The notes under the pieces: generated by a model
What the model was told of the DNA's origin: nothing
The model's input: the letters and a program-made list of their open reading frames with translations, nothing else
Databases searched by the model: none
Program-made: the position numbers and the translations under genes
Part shown: positions 47,880-63,088 of the stretch, in pieces
Position numbering within the stretch: the stretch's first letter is position 1
Layout: the number at the start of each line of letters is the position of its first letter
Source of the DNA: Anadara kagoshimensis
Lineage: Eukaryota > Mollusca > Bivalvia > Arcoida > Arcidae
Direction: 5' to 3'
Assembly: GCA_021292105.1 (NCBI GenBank)
Contig: CM037861.1
Coordinates: 73,012,509-73,076,508 of the forward strand
Length of the DNA: 64,000 nt

Positions 47880-49291
47880 TGACGTCAATAATAGATTATG
47901 ACGTCAGACACACTTTTTGTCGTATGACATCATTAGTTAATTGTAGATTATAATCTCAATAGTCAGCATTTGGCATTTTTGTTTACTTTTCAAAAGATTA
48001 TGAGTATCTCTTGGTCTTTTAAGCAAGATGTGTCAATTACATTGAAAGGACATATGTGTCCGTATGGCAGGCTGTCAATAGAGTACACATATGTCCGTTT
48101 GGCAGCAAGAGGGTTAAACAGGATTCACAGCATACACCTGATATTTCATTGTAACTAAGTTACAATATGATATTAGTTATGGACTATATACTTATATGTT
48201 GTATTAAAACAGTTGAGTTTTGAATGGTTTAGCGTGTTGACAATGTTTAAGTTGGAAAGACACGAAACTTTATATAAGACAAATTACATTTGATATAATA
48301 TAGGATGAATTAAATTGCAATAGTGATATTGTTTATATAATAAAACATTTTGATCACTTCTTATCTGTTATCCAATAATATTGTATTAGGTAAAAAAAAT
48401 CTAAAAATGGCATAACCAAATAGTTAAATCTCCATTTTTATTGAATATGTTTTTCTCCCATGACGTCATGTAATATAGAAATATTCCATTGGGGATATTT
48501 CTATCCTCTATGAGTCGCGCATGCAAATAAGCGCTGTAACTACCTTGGTGGCGTCATAATCAAAAGACAATCATGTGATGTTATCATGTGGAAACATGAC
48601 GTCATTTTGTGGGAAAAGGACACCAAAGTCTTCAAAATTTAGAAATTTTGACTGTGTTACAAATGTTCATTCTTAGAATTTAGAATAAATAACTTTGTTT
48701 TGTAGTTTATACATGTTGTATGAACCAAAATCAGGTACATTCTTTCTGATGGTGATATTTATTTTAAAGTAGAACGTTGAATAAACAAAGTTATTTTTTC
48801 CATCATGGCGTCGATGTCTATGTAAATCAAATTTGAAGCCAAGTATTGGCATTAAAATGGGAGAAAAACAATCCATTATGAGTTTATCAATGTAGGATAG
48901 GGAATTCTCAGCTTCGGATTTGAACATTTGTGGTCAGAGACCTTGCAGAGTCTCTGACCAGAAATGTTCAATACCCAGGGTGAGATTTCCCTATCCTATA
49001 TGGACACTCATAATGGATTCTTATAATCTACATACTCGTATAAAATTAATATTTAAGTTAAATGTACAATGGCTTACAAGTATGTAGATACCTGTTGTAT
49101 TCTTTGTATTTAAATGATGATTGCTCAGTAAAGCAATGTAATAGTAATTATTTGTGTTTTATGGATTACATATATGACTTTCAATACCATGTTAATAATA
49201 TATAATTCAATGCTTCTATGTTTCAAGCATTATGATTGGTCAGATCTTTTCAGTTATGTTTGTATGAATGGCTTAGCTCTCAATGACGTCA
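47880..49291. promoter_or_regulatory. Cluster of five perfect CRE-type palindromes (TGACGTCA)
   Basis: TGACGTCA occurs at 47880-47887, 47899-47906, 48461-48468, 48597-48604 and 49284-49291. An octamer is expected about once per 65 kb at equal base use, and less often in AT-rich DNA, so five in 1.4 kb is unusual. TGACGTCA is the consensus for CREB/ATF-type bZIP factors. Whether this is a real regulatory region, or CG-rich debris of a repeat family, is unknown. No gene start is seen nearby. Confidence 0.4.
48871..49018. repeat. Imperfect inverted repeat (about 70-bp arms, 8-bp loop)
   Basis: The left arm starts ATCCATTATGAGT at 48871 and ends GGTCAGAGAC at 48941. The right arm starts GTCTCTGACC at 48950 and ends ACTCATAATGGAT at 49018. 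Pairing is strong at both ends and around GGATAGGGAA/TTTCCCTATCC, with mismatches between. It may be a fold-back or MITE-like element; no target duplication was established. Confidence 0.75.
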
Positions 49292-49463
49292 TCTTATAGT
49301 GGACGCCACACAGAGATATTTAATTTGCTACAGACATGTTCTCCTTGATTTTTTTTTCTTGTTGAAAAATTTATATAAATTGAATTATAAAAATAATTAA
49401 GGATTAAGTGTTATACTCTTCTCAATTTTTGTGGTTAAGATTGAAACTGAAAACACAAACAAC

Positions 49464-49625
49464 ACATACTGATTTATTGTTGAATGGTCACACACACATC
49501 CAGATTTATTGTCGAATGGCCGCAAACACAAACAGGTTTTATTGTTGAATGGTCACACACACACAAACAGGGTTTATTGTTGAATGGTCACATACACAAA
49601 CAGGGTTTATTGTTGAATGGTAAAA
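49464..49625. repeat. Short diverged tandem repeat (TTTATTGTTGAATGG), 5 copies
   Basis: Five copies of a 30-40-bp unit containing TTTATTGTTGAATGGTCACA and CACACAAACAGG. Spacing varies through the length of the CA run. The ORF 49484-49696 is produced by these repeats. Confidence 0.8.
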
Positions 49626-50380
49626 ACATGAGTTTTTATATAATCACAAACCAAAACTTTTGTTATAATTCAGGTGACACGGATAAAATAAAATAATCAA
49701 GATTTACTATCATTTTATTGAGAAAAATATATTTACCCTTATACAACTGCATTAATTGTTGTCATAGATTTGCTCAGTAATTTTATTTGAATATAAATAT
49801 ATATCAACCCATTGGGTTAATATTATGCTGGTCATAATTATTTCTTTTGGACTGTATGCTGACTTACTTGAAATTGGAAATAATTTATAATACTTTGTGT
49901 CATTTAAACATTTAGAAAAACAAACTGTTAGCAAAGCATCACATTTGGTCATTGAATGTAAACTAGTACATATCATATTGCACCTTGTTTTATATTTATG
50001 AGCTCCTGCAGTCATAGATATTTTTAATTTCTCTCAGAATATGTGAGTTATAACTGTCCAAAGTGTAATTTCTCATCAGTTTATTGTAGTATATCATGAA
50101 GCTTAAACTGACTCAATTAGAAACTGATGCACTTCAAGGATATGTTAGAATGTTTGATACAAATATCATGTTTATACAACTGATGAATCCATTGTACAAA
50201 CACAACAACATGGTGCAATAAAACCATTTTCAGATATATTATAAGTATTGTAAATGTTATTCATCCTATGCAGGTCAGTTGTTAATTAAATGTTTTATAA
50301 ATTTACACATTTGTTATTTTTATATTCACTCCAACAAATGTTTTATTTAAGTAGTTACCATATAACATAATAATGAAATA
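49626..50380. other. Unique spacer before the 77-bp satellite
   Basis: About 750 bp of AT-rich sequence. An 87-codon minus-strand frame (49752-50015) has no domain that I recognise, so it is left uncalled. A diverged GTTTTATTTAAGTAGTTACC stretch leads into the satellite. Confidence 0.5.
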
Positions 50381-53300
50381 GGAACCATGGTTTACTAATG
50401 GGTACACAATGAGACATTACTATAGAATAGGGATCATGATTATATAATGATATACCAGGAACCATGGTTTACTATGGGTACACAATGAGACATTACTATA
50501 GAATAGGGACTGATATATAATGATATACCAGGAACCATGGTTTACTAATGGGTACACAATGAGACATTACTATAGAATAGGGATCATGATTATATAATGA
50601 TATACTGGAACCATGGTTTACTAATGGGTACACAATGAGACATTACTATAGAATAGGGACCATGATTATATATGATATACCAGGAACCATGGTTTACTAA
50701 TGGGTACACAATGAGACATTACTATAGAATAGGAACCATGATTATATAATGATATACCGGAACCATGGTTTACTAATGGGTACACAATGAACATTACTAT
50801 AGAATAGGACCATGATTATATAATGATATATCCAGGAACCATAGTTTACTAATGGGTACACAATGAGACATTACTATAGAATAGGGATCATGATTATATA
50901 ATGATATACCAAGAACCATGGTTTACTAATGGTACACAATGAGACATTACTATAGAGAGGGACATGATTATATAATGATATACCAGGAACCATGGTTTAC
51001 TAATGGGTACACAATGAGACATTACTATAGAATAGGGACCATGATTATATAATGATATACCAGGAACCATGTTTACTAATGGGTACACAATGAGACATTA
51101 CTATAGAATAGGAACCATGATTATATAATGATATATCCAGGAACCATGGTTTACTAATGGGTACACAATGAGACATTACTATAGAATAGGGACCATGATT
51201 ATATAATGATATACCGGAACCATGGTTTACTAATGGGTACACAATGAGACATGACTATAGAATAGGGACCATGATTATAATGATATACCGGAACCATGGT
51301 TTACTAATGGGTACACAATGAGACATGACTATAGAATAGGGACCATGATTATATAATGATATACCAGGAACCATGGTTTACTATGGTACACAATGAGACA
51401 TGACTATAGAATAGGGACCATGATTATATAATGATATACCGGAACCATGGTTTACTAATGGGTACACAATGAGACATTACTATAGAATAGGGGCCATGAT
51501 TATATAATGATATACCAGGAACCATGGTTTACTAATGGGTACACAATGAGACATTACTATAGAATAGGGCCATGATTATATAATGATATATCAGGAACCA
51601 TGTTTACTAATGGTACACAATGAGACATTACTATAGAATAGGGACCATGATTATATAATGATATACCAGGAACCATGGTTTACTATTGGTACACAATGAG
51701 ACATTACTATAGAAGAGGGACCATGATTATATAATGATATACCAGGAACCATGGTTTACTAATGTACACAATGAGACATGACTATAGAATAGGGACCATG
51801 ATTATATAATGATATACCGGAACCATGGTTTACTAATGGGTACACAATGAGACATGACTATAGAATAGGGACCATGATTATATATGATATACCAGGAACC
51901 ATGGTTTATAATGGGTACACAATGAGACATGACTATAGAATAGGGACCATGATTATATAATGATATACCGGAACTGGTTTACTATGGGTACACAATGAGA
52001 CATTACATAGAATAGGGACCATGATTATATAATGATATACCGGGAACCATGGTTTACTAATGGTACACAATGAGACATTACTATAGAATAGGGACCATGA
52101 TTATATAATGATATACCAGGAACCATGGTTTACTAATGGGTACACAATGAGACATTACTATAGAATAGGGACCATGGTTATATAATGATATACCAGGAAC
52201 CATGGTTTACTAATGGGTACACAATGAGACATTACTATAGAATAGGGACCATGATTATATATGATATACCAGGAACCATGGTTTACTAATGGTACACAAT
52301 GAGACATTACTATAGAATAGGGACCATGATTATATAATGATATACCAGGGAACCATGGTTTACTAATGGGTACACATGAGACATGACTATAGAATAGGGA
52401 CCATGATTATATAATGATATACCGGAACCATGGTTTACTAATGGGTACACAATGAGACATTACTATAGAATAGGGACCATGATTATATAATGATATACCG
52501 GGAACCATGGTTTACTAATGGGTAAACAATGAGACATGACTATAAATAGGGACCATGATTATATAATGATATACCGGAACCATGGTTTACTAATGGGTAC
52601 ACAATGAGACATGACTATAGAATAGGGACCATGATTATATAATGATATACCGGAACCATGGTTTACTAATGGGTACACAATGAGACATTACTATAGAATA
52701 GGACCATGATTATATAATGATATACCGGAACCATGGTTTACTAATGGTACACAATGAGACATGACTATAGAATAGGGACCATGATTATATAATGATATAC
52801 CGGAACCATGTTTACTATGGGTACACAATGAGACATTACTATAGAATAGGGATCATGATTATATAATGATATACCAGGAACCATGGTTTACTAATGGGTA
52901 CACAATGAGACATGACTATAGAATAGGGACCATGATTATATAATGACATACCAACCATGGTTTACTTGGGTACACAATGAGACATTACTATAGAATAGGG
53001 ACCATGATTATATATGATATACCAGGAACCATGGTTTACTAATGGTACACATGAGACATTACTATAGAATAGGACCATGATTTATAATGATATAACGGGA
53101 ACCATGGTTTACTTATGGGTACACAATGAGACATTACTATAGAATAGGAACCATGATTATATAATGATATACCAGGGATCCATGGTTTACTAATGGGTAC
53201 ACAATGAGACATGACTATAGAATAGGGATCATGATTATATAATGATATACCAGGAACCATGGTTTACTATGGTACACAATGGACATTACTATAGAATAGG

Positions 53301-56300
53301 GACCATGATTATATAATGATATACCAGGAACCATGGTTTACTAATGGGTACACAATGAGACATTACTATAGAATAGGGACCATGATTATATAATGATATA
53401 CCGGAACCATGGTTTACTAATGGTACACATGAGACATTACTATAGAATAGGGATCATGATTATATAATGATATACCAGGAACCATGGTTTACTAATGGGT
53501 ACACAATGAGACATTACTATAGAATAGGGACCATGATTATATAATGATATACAGGAACCATGGTTTACTATGGGTACACAATGAGACATTACTATAGAAT
53601 AGGGACCATGATTATATATGATATCCGGAACCATGGTTTACTAATGGGTACACAATGAGACATTACTATAGAATAGGGATCATGATTATATAATGATATA
53701 CCAGGAACCATGTTTACTATGGGTACACAATGAGACATTACTATAGAATAGGACCATGATTATATAATGATATACCAGAACCATGGTTTTACTAATGGGT
53801 ACACAATGAGACATTACTATAGAATAGGGACCATGATTATATATGATATACCAGGAACCATGTTTTACTAATGGGTACACAATGAGACATTACTATAGAA
53901 TAGGGACCATGATTATATAATGATATACCGGGAACCATGGTTTCTAATTGGTACACAATGAACATTACTATAGAATAGGGACCATGATTATATAATGATA
54001 TACCAGGGAACCATGGTTTACTAATAAGTACACAATGAGACATGACTATAGAATAGGGACCATGATTATATAATGATATACCGGGACCATGGTTTACTAA
54101 TGGGTACACAATGAGACATACTATAGAATAGGGACCATGATTATATAAGATATACCGGAACCATGGTTTACTAATGGGTACACAATGAGACATGACTATA
54201 GAATAGGGACCATGATTATATAATATATACCGGGAACCATGGTTTACTAATGGGTACACAATGAGACATTACTATAGAATAGGGACCATGATTATATAAT
54301 GATATACCGGACCATGGTTTACTATGGGTACACAATGAGACATGACTATAGAATAGGGACCATGATTATATAATTATACCGGGAACCATGGTTTTACTAA
54401 TGGGTACACAATGAGACATTACTATAGAATAGGGACCATGATTATAATGATATACCAGGAACCATGGTTTACTAATGGGTACACAATGAGACATTACTAT
54501 AGAATAGGGACCATGATTATATAATGATATCGGGAACCATGTTTACTAATGGGTACACAATGAGACATGACTATAGAATAGGGACCATGATTATATAATA
54601 TATACCAGGGAACCATGGTTTACTATGGGTACACAATGAGACATTACTATAGATAGGGACCATGATTATATAATGATAGACCAGGAACCATGGTTTACTA
54701 ATGGTACACAATGAGACATGACTATAGAATAGGGACCATGATTATATAATGATATACCGGGAACCATGGTTTACTAATGGGTAACAATGAGACATTACTA
54801 TAGATAGGGACCATGATTATATAATGATATACCGGAACCATGTTTACTAATGGGTACACAATGAACATTACTATAGAATAGGGACCATGATTATATAATG
54901 ATATACCAGGAACCATGGTTTCTAATGGGTACACAATGAGACATGACTATACAAAGGGACCATGATTATATAATGATATACCGGAACCATGGTTTACTAT
55001 GGTACACAATGAACATTACTATAGAATAGGGACCATGATTATATAATGATATACCGGAATCATGGTTTACTAATGGATACACAATGAGACATTACTATAG
55101 AATAGGGACCATGATTATATAATGATATACCGGGAACCATGGTTTACTAATGGGTACACAATGAGACATTACTATAGAATAGGGATCATGATTATATAAT
55201 GATATACCAGGAACCATGGTTTACTAATGGGTACACAATGAGACATTACTATAGAATAGGGACCATGATTATATAATGATATATCAGGAACCATGGTTTA
55301 CTAATGGGTACACAATGAGACATTACTATAGAATAGGGACCATGATTATATAATGATATACGGAACCATGGTTTACTAATGGGTACACAATGAGACATTA
55401 CTATAGATAGGGATCATGATTATATAATGATATATCAGGAACCATGGTTTACTAATGGGTACACAATGAGACATATTACTATAGAATAGGGACCATGATT
55501 ATATAATGATATATCAGGAACCATGGTTTACTAATGGGTACACATGAGACATTACTATAGAATAGGGACCATGATTATATAATGATATATCAGGAACCAT
55601 GGTTTACTAATGTACACAATGAGACATTACTATAGAATAGGGACCATGATTATATAATGATATACCAGGAACCATGGTTTACTAATGGGTACACAATGAG
55701 ACATTACTATAGAATAGGGACCATGATTATATAATGATATACAGGAACCATGGTTTACTAATGGGTACACAATGAGACATTACTATAGAATAGGGACCAT
55801 GATTATATAATGATATATCAGGAACCATGGTTTACTAATGGGTACACAATGAGACATTACTATAGAATAGGGACCATGATTATATAATGATATACCGGGA
55901 ACCATGGTTTACTAATGGGTACACAATGACATTACTATAGAATAGGGACCATGATTATATAATGATATACCGGGAACCATGGTTTACTAATGGGTACACA
56001 ATGAGACATTACTATAGAATAGGGACCATGATTATAATGATATACCGGGAACCATGGTTTACTAATGGGTACACAATGAGACATTACTATAGAATAGGGA
56101 CCATGATTATATAATGATATACCGGGAACCATGGTTTACTAATGCGTACACAATGAGACATTACTATAGAATAGGGACCATGATTATATAATGATATACC
56201 GGGAACCATGGTTTACTAATGGGTACACAATGAGACATTACTATAGAATAGGGACCATGATTATATAATGATATACCAGGAACCATGGTTTACTAATGGG

Positions 56301-59300
56301 TACACAATGAGACATTACTATAGAATAGGGACCATGATTATATAATGATATACCAGGAACCATGGTTTACTAATGGGTACACAATGAGACATTACTATAG
56401 AATAGGGACCATGATTATATAATGATATATCAGAACCATGGTTTACTAATGGGTACACAATGAGACATTACTATAGAATAGGACCATGATTATATAATGA
56501 TATACGGGAACCATGGTTTACTAATGGTACACAATGAGACATTACTATAGAATAGGACCATGATTATATAATGATATACCGGGAACCATGGTTTACTAAT
56601 GGGTACACAATGAGACATTACTATAGAATAGGGACCATGATTATATAATGATATACCGGGAACCATGGTTTACTAATGGGTACACAATGAGACATTACTA
56701 TAGAATAGGACCATGATTATATAATGATATACCAGGAACCATGGTTTACTAATGGGTACACAATGAGACATTACTATAGAAGAGGGACCATGATTATATA
56801 ATGATATACCAGGAACCATGGTTTACTAATGGTACACAATGAGACATTACTATAGAAGAGGACCATGATTATATAATGATATACCGGGAACCATGGTTTA
56901 CTAATGGGTACACAATGAGACATTACTATAGAATAGGGACCATGATTATATAATGATATACCGGAACCATGGTTTACTAATGGGTACACAATGAGACATT
57001 ACTATAGAATAGGGACCATGATTATATAATGATATATCAGGAACCATGGTTTACTAATGGGTACACAATGAGACATTACTATAGAATAGGGACCATGATT
57101 ATATATGATATATCAGGAACCATGGTTTACTAATGGGTACACAATGAGACATTACTATAGAATAGGGACCATGATTATATAATGATATATCAGGAACCAT
57201 GGTTTACTAATATACACAATGAGACATTACTATAGAATAGGGACCATGATTATATAATGATATACCAGGAACCATGGTTTACTAATGGGTACACAATGAG
57301 ACATTACTATAGAATAGGGACCATGATTATATATATGATATACCGGGAACCATGGTTTACTAATGGGTACACAATGAGACATTACTATAGAATAGGGACC
57401 ATGATTATATAATGATATACCGGGAACCATGGTTTACTAATGGTACAATGAGACATTACTATAGAATAGGGACCATGATTTATAATGATATACCAGGAAC
57501 CATGGTTTACTAATGGGTACACAATGAGACATTACTATAGAATAGGGACCATGATTATATAATGATATACCAGGAACCATGGTTTACTAATGGGTACACA
57601 ATGAGACATTACTATAGAATAGGGACCATGATTATATAATGATATACCAGGAACCATGGTTTACTAATGGGTACACAATGAGACATTACTATAGAATAGG
57701 GACCATGATTATATAATGATATACCGGAATCATGGTTTACTAATGGGTACACAATGAGACATTACTATAGAATAGGGACCATGATTATATAATGATATAC
57801 CGGAACCATGGTTTACTAATGGGTACACAATGAGACATTACTATAGAATAGGGACATGATTATATAATGATATCCAGGAACCATGGTTTACTAATGGGTA
57901 CACAATGAGACATTACTATAGAATAGGGACCATGATTATATAATGATATACCAGGAACCATGGTTTACTAATGGGTACACAATGAGACATTACTATAGAA
58001 TAGGGACCATGATTATATAATGATATACCGGGAACCATGGTTTACTAATGGGTACACAATGAGACATTACTATAGAATAGGGACCATGATTATATAATGA
58101 TATATCAGGAACCATGGTTTACTAATGGGTACACAATGAGACATTACTATAGAATAGGGACCATGATTATATAATGATATATCAGGAACCATGGTTTACT
58201 AATGGGTACACAATGAGACATTACTATAGAATAGGGACCATGATTATATAATGATATATCAGGAACCATGGTTTACTAATAAGTACACAATGAGACATTA
58301 CTATAGAATAGGGACCATGATTATATAATGATATACCAGGAACCATGGTTTACTAATGGGTACACAATGAGACATTACTATAGAATAGGGACCATGATTA
58401 TATAATGATATACCAGGAACCATGGTTTACTAATGGGTACACAATGAGACATTACTATAGAATAGGGACCATGATTATATAATGATATATCAGGAACCAT
58501 GGTTTACTAATGGGTACACATGAGACATTACTATAGAATAGGGACCATGATTATATAATGATATACCGGAACCATGGTTTACTAATGGGTACACAATGAG
58601 ACATTACTATAGAATAGGGACCATGATTATATAATGATATACCGGGAACCATGGTTTACTAATGGGTACACAATGAGACATTACTATAGAATAGGGACCA
58701 TGATTATATAATGATATACCGGGAACCATGGTTTACTAATGGGTACACAATGAGACATTACTATAGAATAGGGACCATGATTATATAATGATATACCGGG
58801 AACCATGGTTTACTAATGGGTACACAATGAGACATTACTATAGAATAGGACCATGATTATATAATGATATACCGGGAACCATGGTTTACTAATGGGTACA
58901 CAATGAGACATTACTATAGAATAGGGACCATGATTATAATGATATACCGGAACCATGGTTTACTAATGGGTACACAATGAGACATTACTATAGAATAGGG
59001 ACCATGATTATATAATGATATACCGGAACCATGGTTTACTAATGGGTACACAATGAGACATTACTATAGAATAGGACCATGATTATATAATGATATACAA
59101 GGAACCATGGTTTACTAATGGGTACACAATGAGACATTACTATAGAATAGGGACCATGATTATATAATGATATACCGGGAACCATGGTTACTAATGGGTA
59201 CACAATGAGACATTACTATAGAATAGGGACCATGATTATATAATGATATACCGGGAACCATGGTTTACTAATGGGTACACAATGAGACATTACTATAGAA

Positions 59301-62300
59301 TAGGGACCATGATTATATAATGATATACCGGAACCATGGTTACTAATGGGTACACAATGAGACATTACTATAGAATAGGGACCATGATTATATAATGATA
59401 TACCAGGAACCATGGTTTACTAATGGGTACACAATGAGACATTACTATAGAAGAGGGACCATGATTATATAATGATATACCAGGAACCATGGTTTACTAA
59501 TGGGTACACAATGAGACATTACTATAGAATAGGGACCATGATTATATAATGATATACCGGAACCATGGTTTACTAATGGGTACACAATGAGACATTACTA
59601 TAGAATAGGACCATGATTATATAATGATATACCGGGAACCATGGTTTACTAATGGGTACACAATGAGACATTACTATAGAATAGGGACCATGATTATATA
59701 ATGATATACCGGAACCATGGTTTACTAATGGGTACACAATGAGACATTACTATAGAATAGGGATCATGATTATATAATGATATACCAGGAACCATGGTTT
59801 ACTAATGGGTACACAATGAGACATTACTATAGAATAGGACCATGATTATATAATGATATACCAGGAACCATGGTTTACTAATGGGTACACAATGAGACAT
59901 TACTATAGAATAGGGACCATGATTATATAATGATATACCAGGAACCATGGTTTACTAATGGGTACACAATGAGACATTACTATAGAATAGGGACCATGAT
60001 ATATAATGAATACAGGAACCATGGTTTACTAATGGGTACACAATGAGACATTACTATAGAATAGGGACCATGATTATATAATGATATACCAGGAACCATG
60101 GTTTACTAATGGGTACACAATGAGACATTACTATAGAATAGGGACCATGATTATATAATGATATACCGGGAACCATGGTTTACTAATGGGTACACAATGA
60201 GACATTACTATAGAATAGGGACCATGATTATATAATGATATACCGGGAACCATGGTTTACTAATGGGTACACAATGAGACATTACTATAGAATAGGGACC
60301 ATGATTATATAATGATATACCGGGAACCATGGTTTACTAATGCGTACACAATGAGACATTACTATAGAATAGGGACCATGATTATATAATGATATACCGG
60401 AACCATGGTTTACTAATGGGTACACAATGAGACATTACTATAGAATAGGGACCATGATTATATAATGATATACCGGGAACCATGGTTTACTAATGGGTAA
60501 CAATGAGACATTACTATAGAATAGGGACCATGATTATATAATGATATACCGGAACCATGGTTTACTAATGGGTACACAATGAGACATTACTATAGAATAG
60601 GGACCATGATTATATAATGATATACAGGAACCATGGTTTACTAATGGGTACACAATGAGACATTACTATAGAATAGGGACCATGATTATATAATGATATA
60701 CCAGGAACCATGGTTTACTAATGGTACACAATGAGACATTACTATAGAATAGGGACCATGATTATATAATGATATACCAGGAACCATGGTTTACTAATGG
60801 GTACACAATGAGACATTACTATAGAATAGGGACCATGATTATATAATGATATACCAGGAACCATGGTTTTACTAATGGGTACACAATGAGACATACTATA
60901 GAATAGGGACCATGATTATATAATGATAACCGGAACCATGGTTTACTAATGGGTACACAATGAGACATTACTATAGAATAGGGACCATGATATATAATGA
61001 TATACGGAACCATGGTTTTCTAATGGGTACACAATGAGACATTACTATAGAATAGGGACCATGATTATATAATGATATACAGGAACCATGGTTTACTAAT
61101 GGGTACACAATGAGACATTACTATAGAATAGGGACCATGATTATATAATGATATACAGGAACCATGGTTTACTAATGGGTACACAATGAGACATTACTAT
61201 AGAATAGGGACCATGATTATATAATGATATACCAGGAACCATGGTTTACTAATGGGTACACAATGAGACATTACTATAGAATAGGGACCATGATTATATA
61301 ATGATATACCAGGAACCATGGTTTACTAATGGGTACACAATGAGACATTACTATAGAATAGGGACCATGATTATATAATGATATACCAGGAACCATGGTT
61401 TACTAATGGGTACACAATGAGACATTACTATAGAATAGGGACCATGATTATATAATGATATACCGGAACCATGGTTTACTAATGGGTACACAATGAGACA
61501 TTACTATAGAATAGGGACCATGATTATATAATGATATACCGGGAACCATGGTTTACTAATGGGTACACAATGAGACATTACTATAGAATAGGGACCATGA
61601 TTATATAATGATATACCGGGAACCATGGTTTACTAATGGGTACACAATGAGACATTACTATAGAATAGGGACCATGATTATATAATGATATACCGGGAAC
61701 CATGGTTTACTAATGCGTACACAATGAGACATTACTATAGAATAGGGACCATGATTATATAATGATATACCGGGAACCATGGTTTACTAATGGTACACAA
61801 TGAGACATTACTATAGAATAGGGACCATGATTATATAATGATATACCGGGAACCATGGTTTACTAATGGGTACACAATGAGACATTACTATAGAATAGGG
61901 ACCATGATTATATAATGATATACCGGAACCATGGTTTACTAATGGGTACACAATGAGACATTACTATAGAATAGGGACCATGATTATATAATGATATACA
62001 AGAACCATGGTTTACTAATGGGTACACAATGAGACATTACTATAGAATAGGACCATGATTATATAATGATATACCGGGAACCATGGTTTACTAATGGTAC
62101 ACAATGAGACATTACTATAGAATAGGGACCATGATTATATAATGATATACCGGGAACCATGGTTTACTAATGGGTACACAATGAGACATTACTATAGAAT
62201 AGGGACCATGATTATATAATGATATACCGGGAACCATGGTTTACTAATGGGTACACAATGAGACATTACTATAGAATAGGACCATGATTATATAATGATA

Positions 62301-63088
62301 TACCAGGAACCATGGTTTACTAATGGGTACACAATGAGACATTACTATAGAATAGGGACCATGATTATATAATGATATACCAGGAACCATGGTTTACTAA
62401 TGGGTACACAATGAGACATTACTATAGAAGAGGGACCATGATTATATAATGATATACCAGGAACCATGGTTTACTAATGGGTACACAATGAGACATTACT
62501 ATAGAGAGGACCATGATTATATAATGATATACCGGGAACCATGGTTTACTAATGGGTACACAATGAGACATTACTATAGAATAGGGACCATGATTATATA
62601 ATGATATACCAGGAACCATGGTTTACTAATGGGTACACAATGAGACATTACTATAGAATAGGGACCATGATTATATATGATATACGGAACCATGGTTTAC
62701 TAATGGGTACACAATGAGACATTACTATAGAATAGGGACCATGATTATATAATGATATACCAGGAACCATGGTTTACTATTGGGTACACAATGAGACATT
62801 ACTATAGAATAGGGACCATGATTATATAATGATATACCGGGAACCATGGTTTACTATGGGTACACAATGAGACATTACTATAGAATAGGGACCATGATTA
62901 TATAATGATATACGGGAACCATGGTTTACTAATGGGTACACAATGAGACATTACTATAGAATAGGGACCATGATTATATAATGATATACCAGGAACCATG
63001 GTTTACTAATGGGTACACAATGAGACATTACTATAGAATAGGGACCATGATTATATAATGATATACCAGGAACCATGGTTTACTAATG
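50381..63088. repeat. 77-bp satellite array, about 166 copies, 12.7 kb
   Basis: Unit of 77 bp (GGAACCATGGTTTACTAATG, GGTACACAATGAGACATTAC, TATAGAATAGGGACCATGAT, TATATAATGATATACCA; period read at 57541 and 57618). It contains two palindromes, ACCATGGT and ATTATATAAT. The stretch starting GGAACCATGG and the one starting GGGACCATGA match at 17 of 28 positions, so the unit probably grew from an older internal duplication. Substitution types are CATTAC/CATGAC, CCAGG/CCGGG/ATCAGG and GGGACC/GGGATC. One-base deletions are very frequent, above all in 50400-55400, and much rarer after 57500. Minus-strand ORFs of 64-140 codons here are shadows that break at every deletion. Confidence 0.97.

Larger units (their letters stand above)
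46804..49463. other. Unique 3' flanking / intergenic DNA
   Basis: About 2.7 kb with no credible gene. It contains scattered AATAAA hexamers, five perfect TGACGTCA octamers (47880, 47899, 48461, 48597, 49284), an AGAAATAT/ATATTTCT inverted pair at about 48477-48502 and a long imperfect inverted repeat at 48871-49018. The minus-strand ORF 48673-48927 overlaps that inverted repeat and shows no domain. Confidence 0.6.

Noticed and set aside
49752-50015. 87-codon minus-strand ORF
   Set aside because: No domain recognised, no splice or promoter signal, AT-rich composition like the surrounding spacer.
50161-50220. Second hammerhead-like CTGATGA near 50183
   Set aside because: The core CTGATGA is followed by no GAAA and no pairing helix I strand.
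50894-62619. Many 64-140-codon minus-strand ORFs in the 77-bp satellite
   Set aside because: 77 is not a multiple of three, and the ORFs persist only by cycling through frames until a deletion or stop. No gene evidence.
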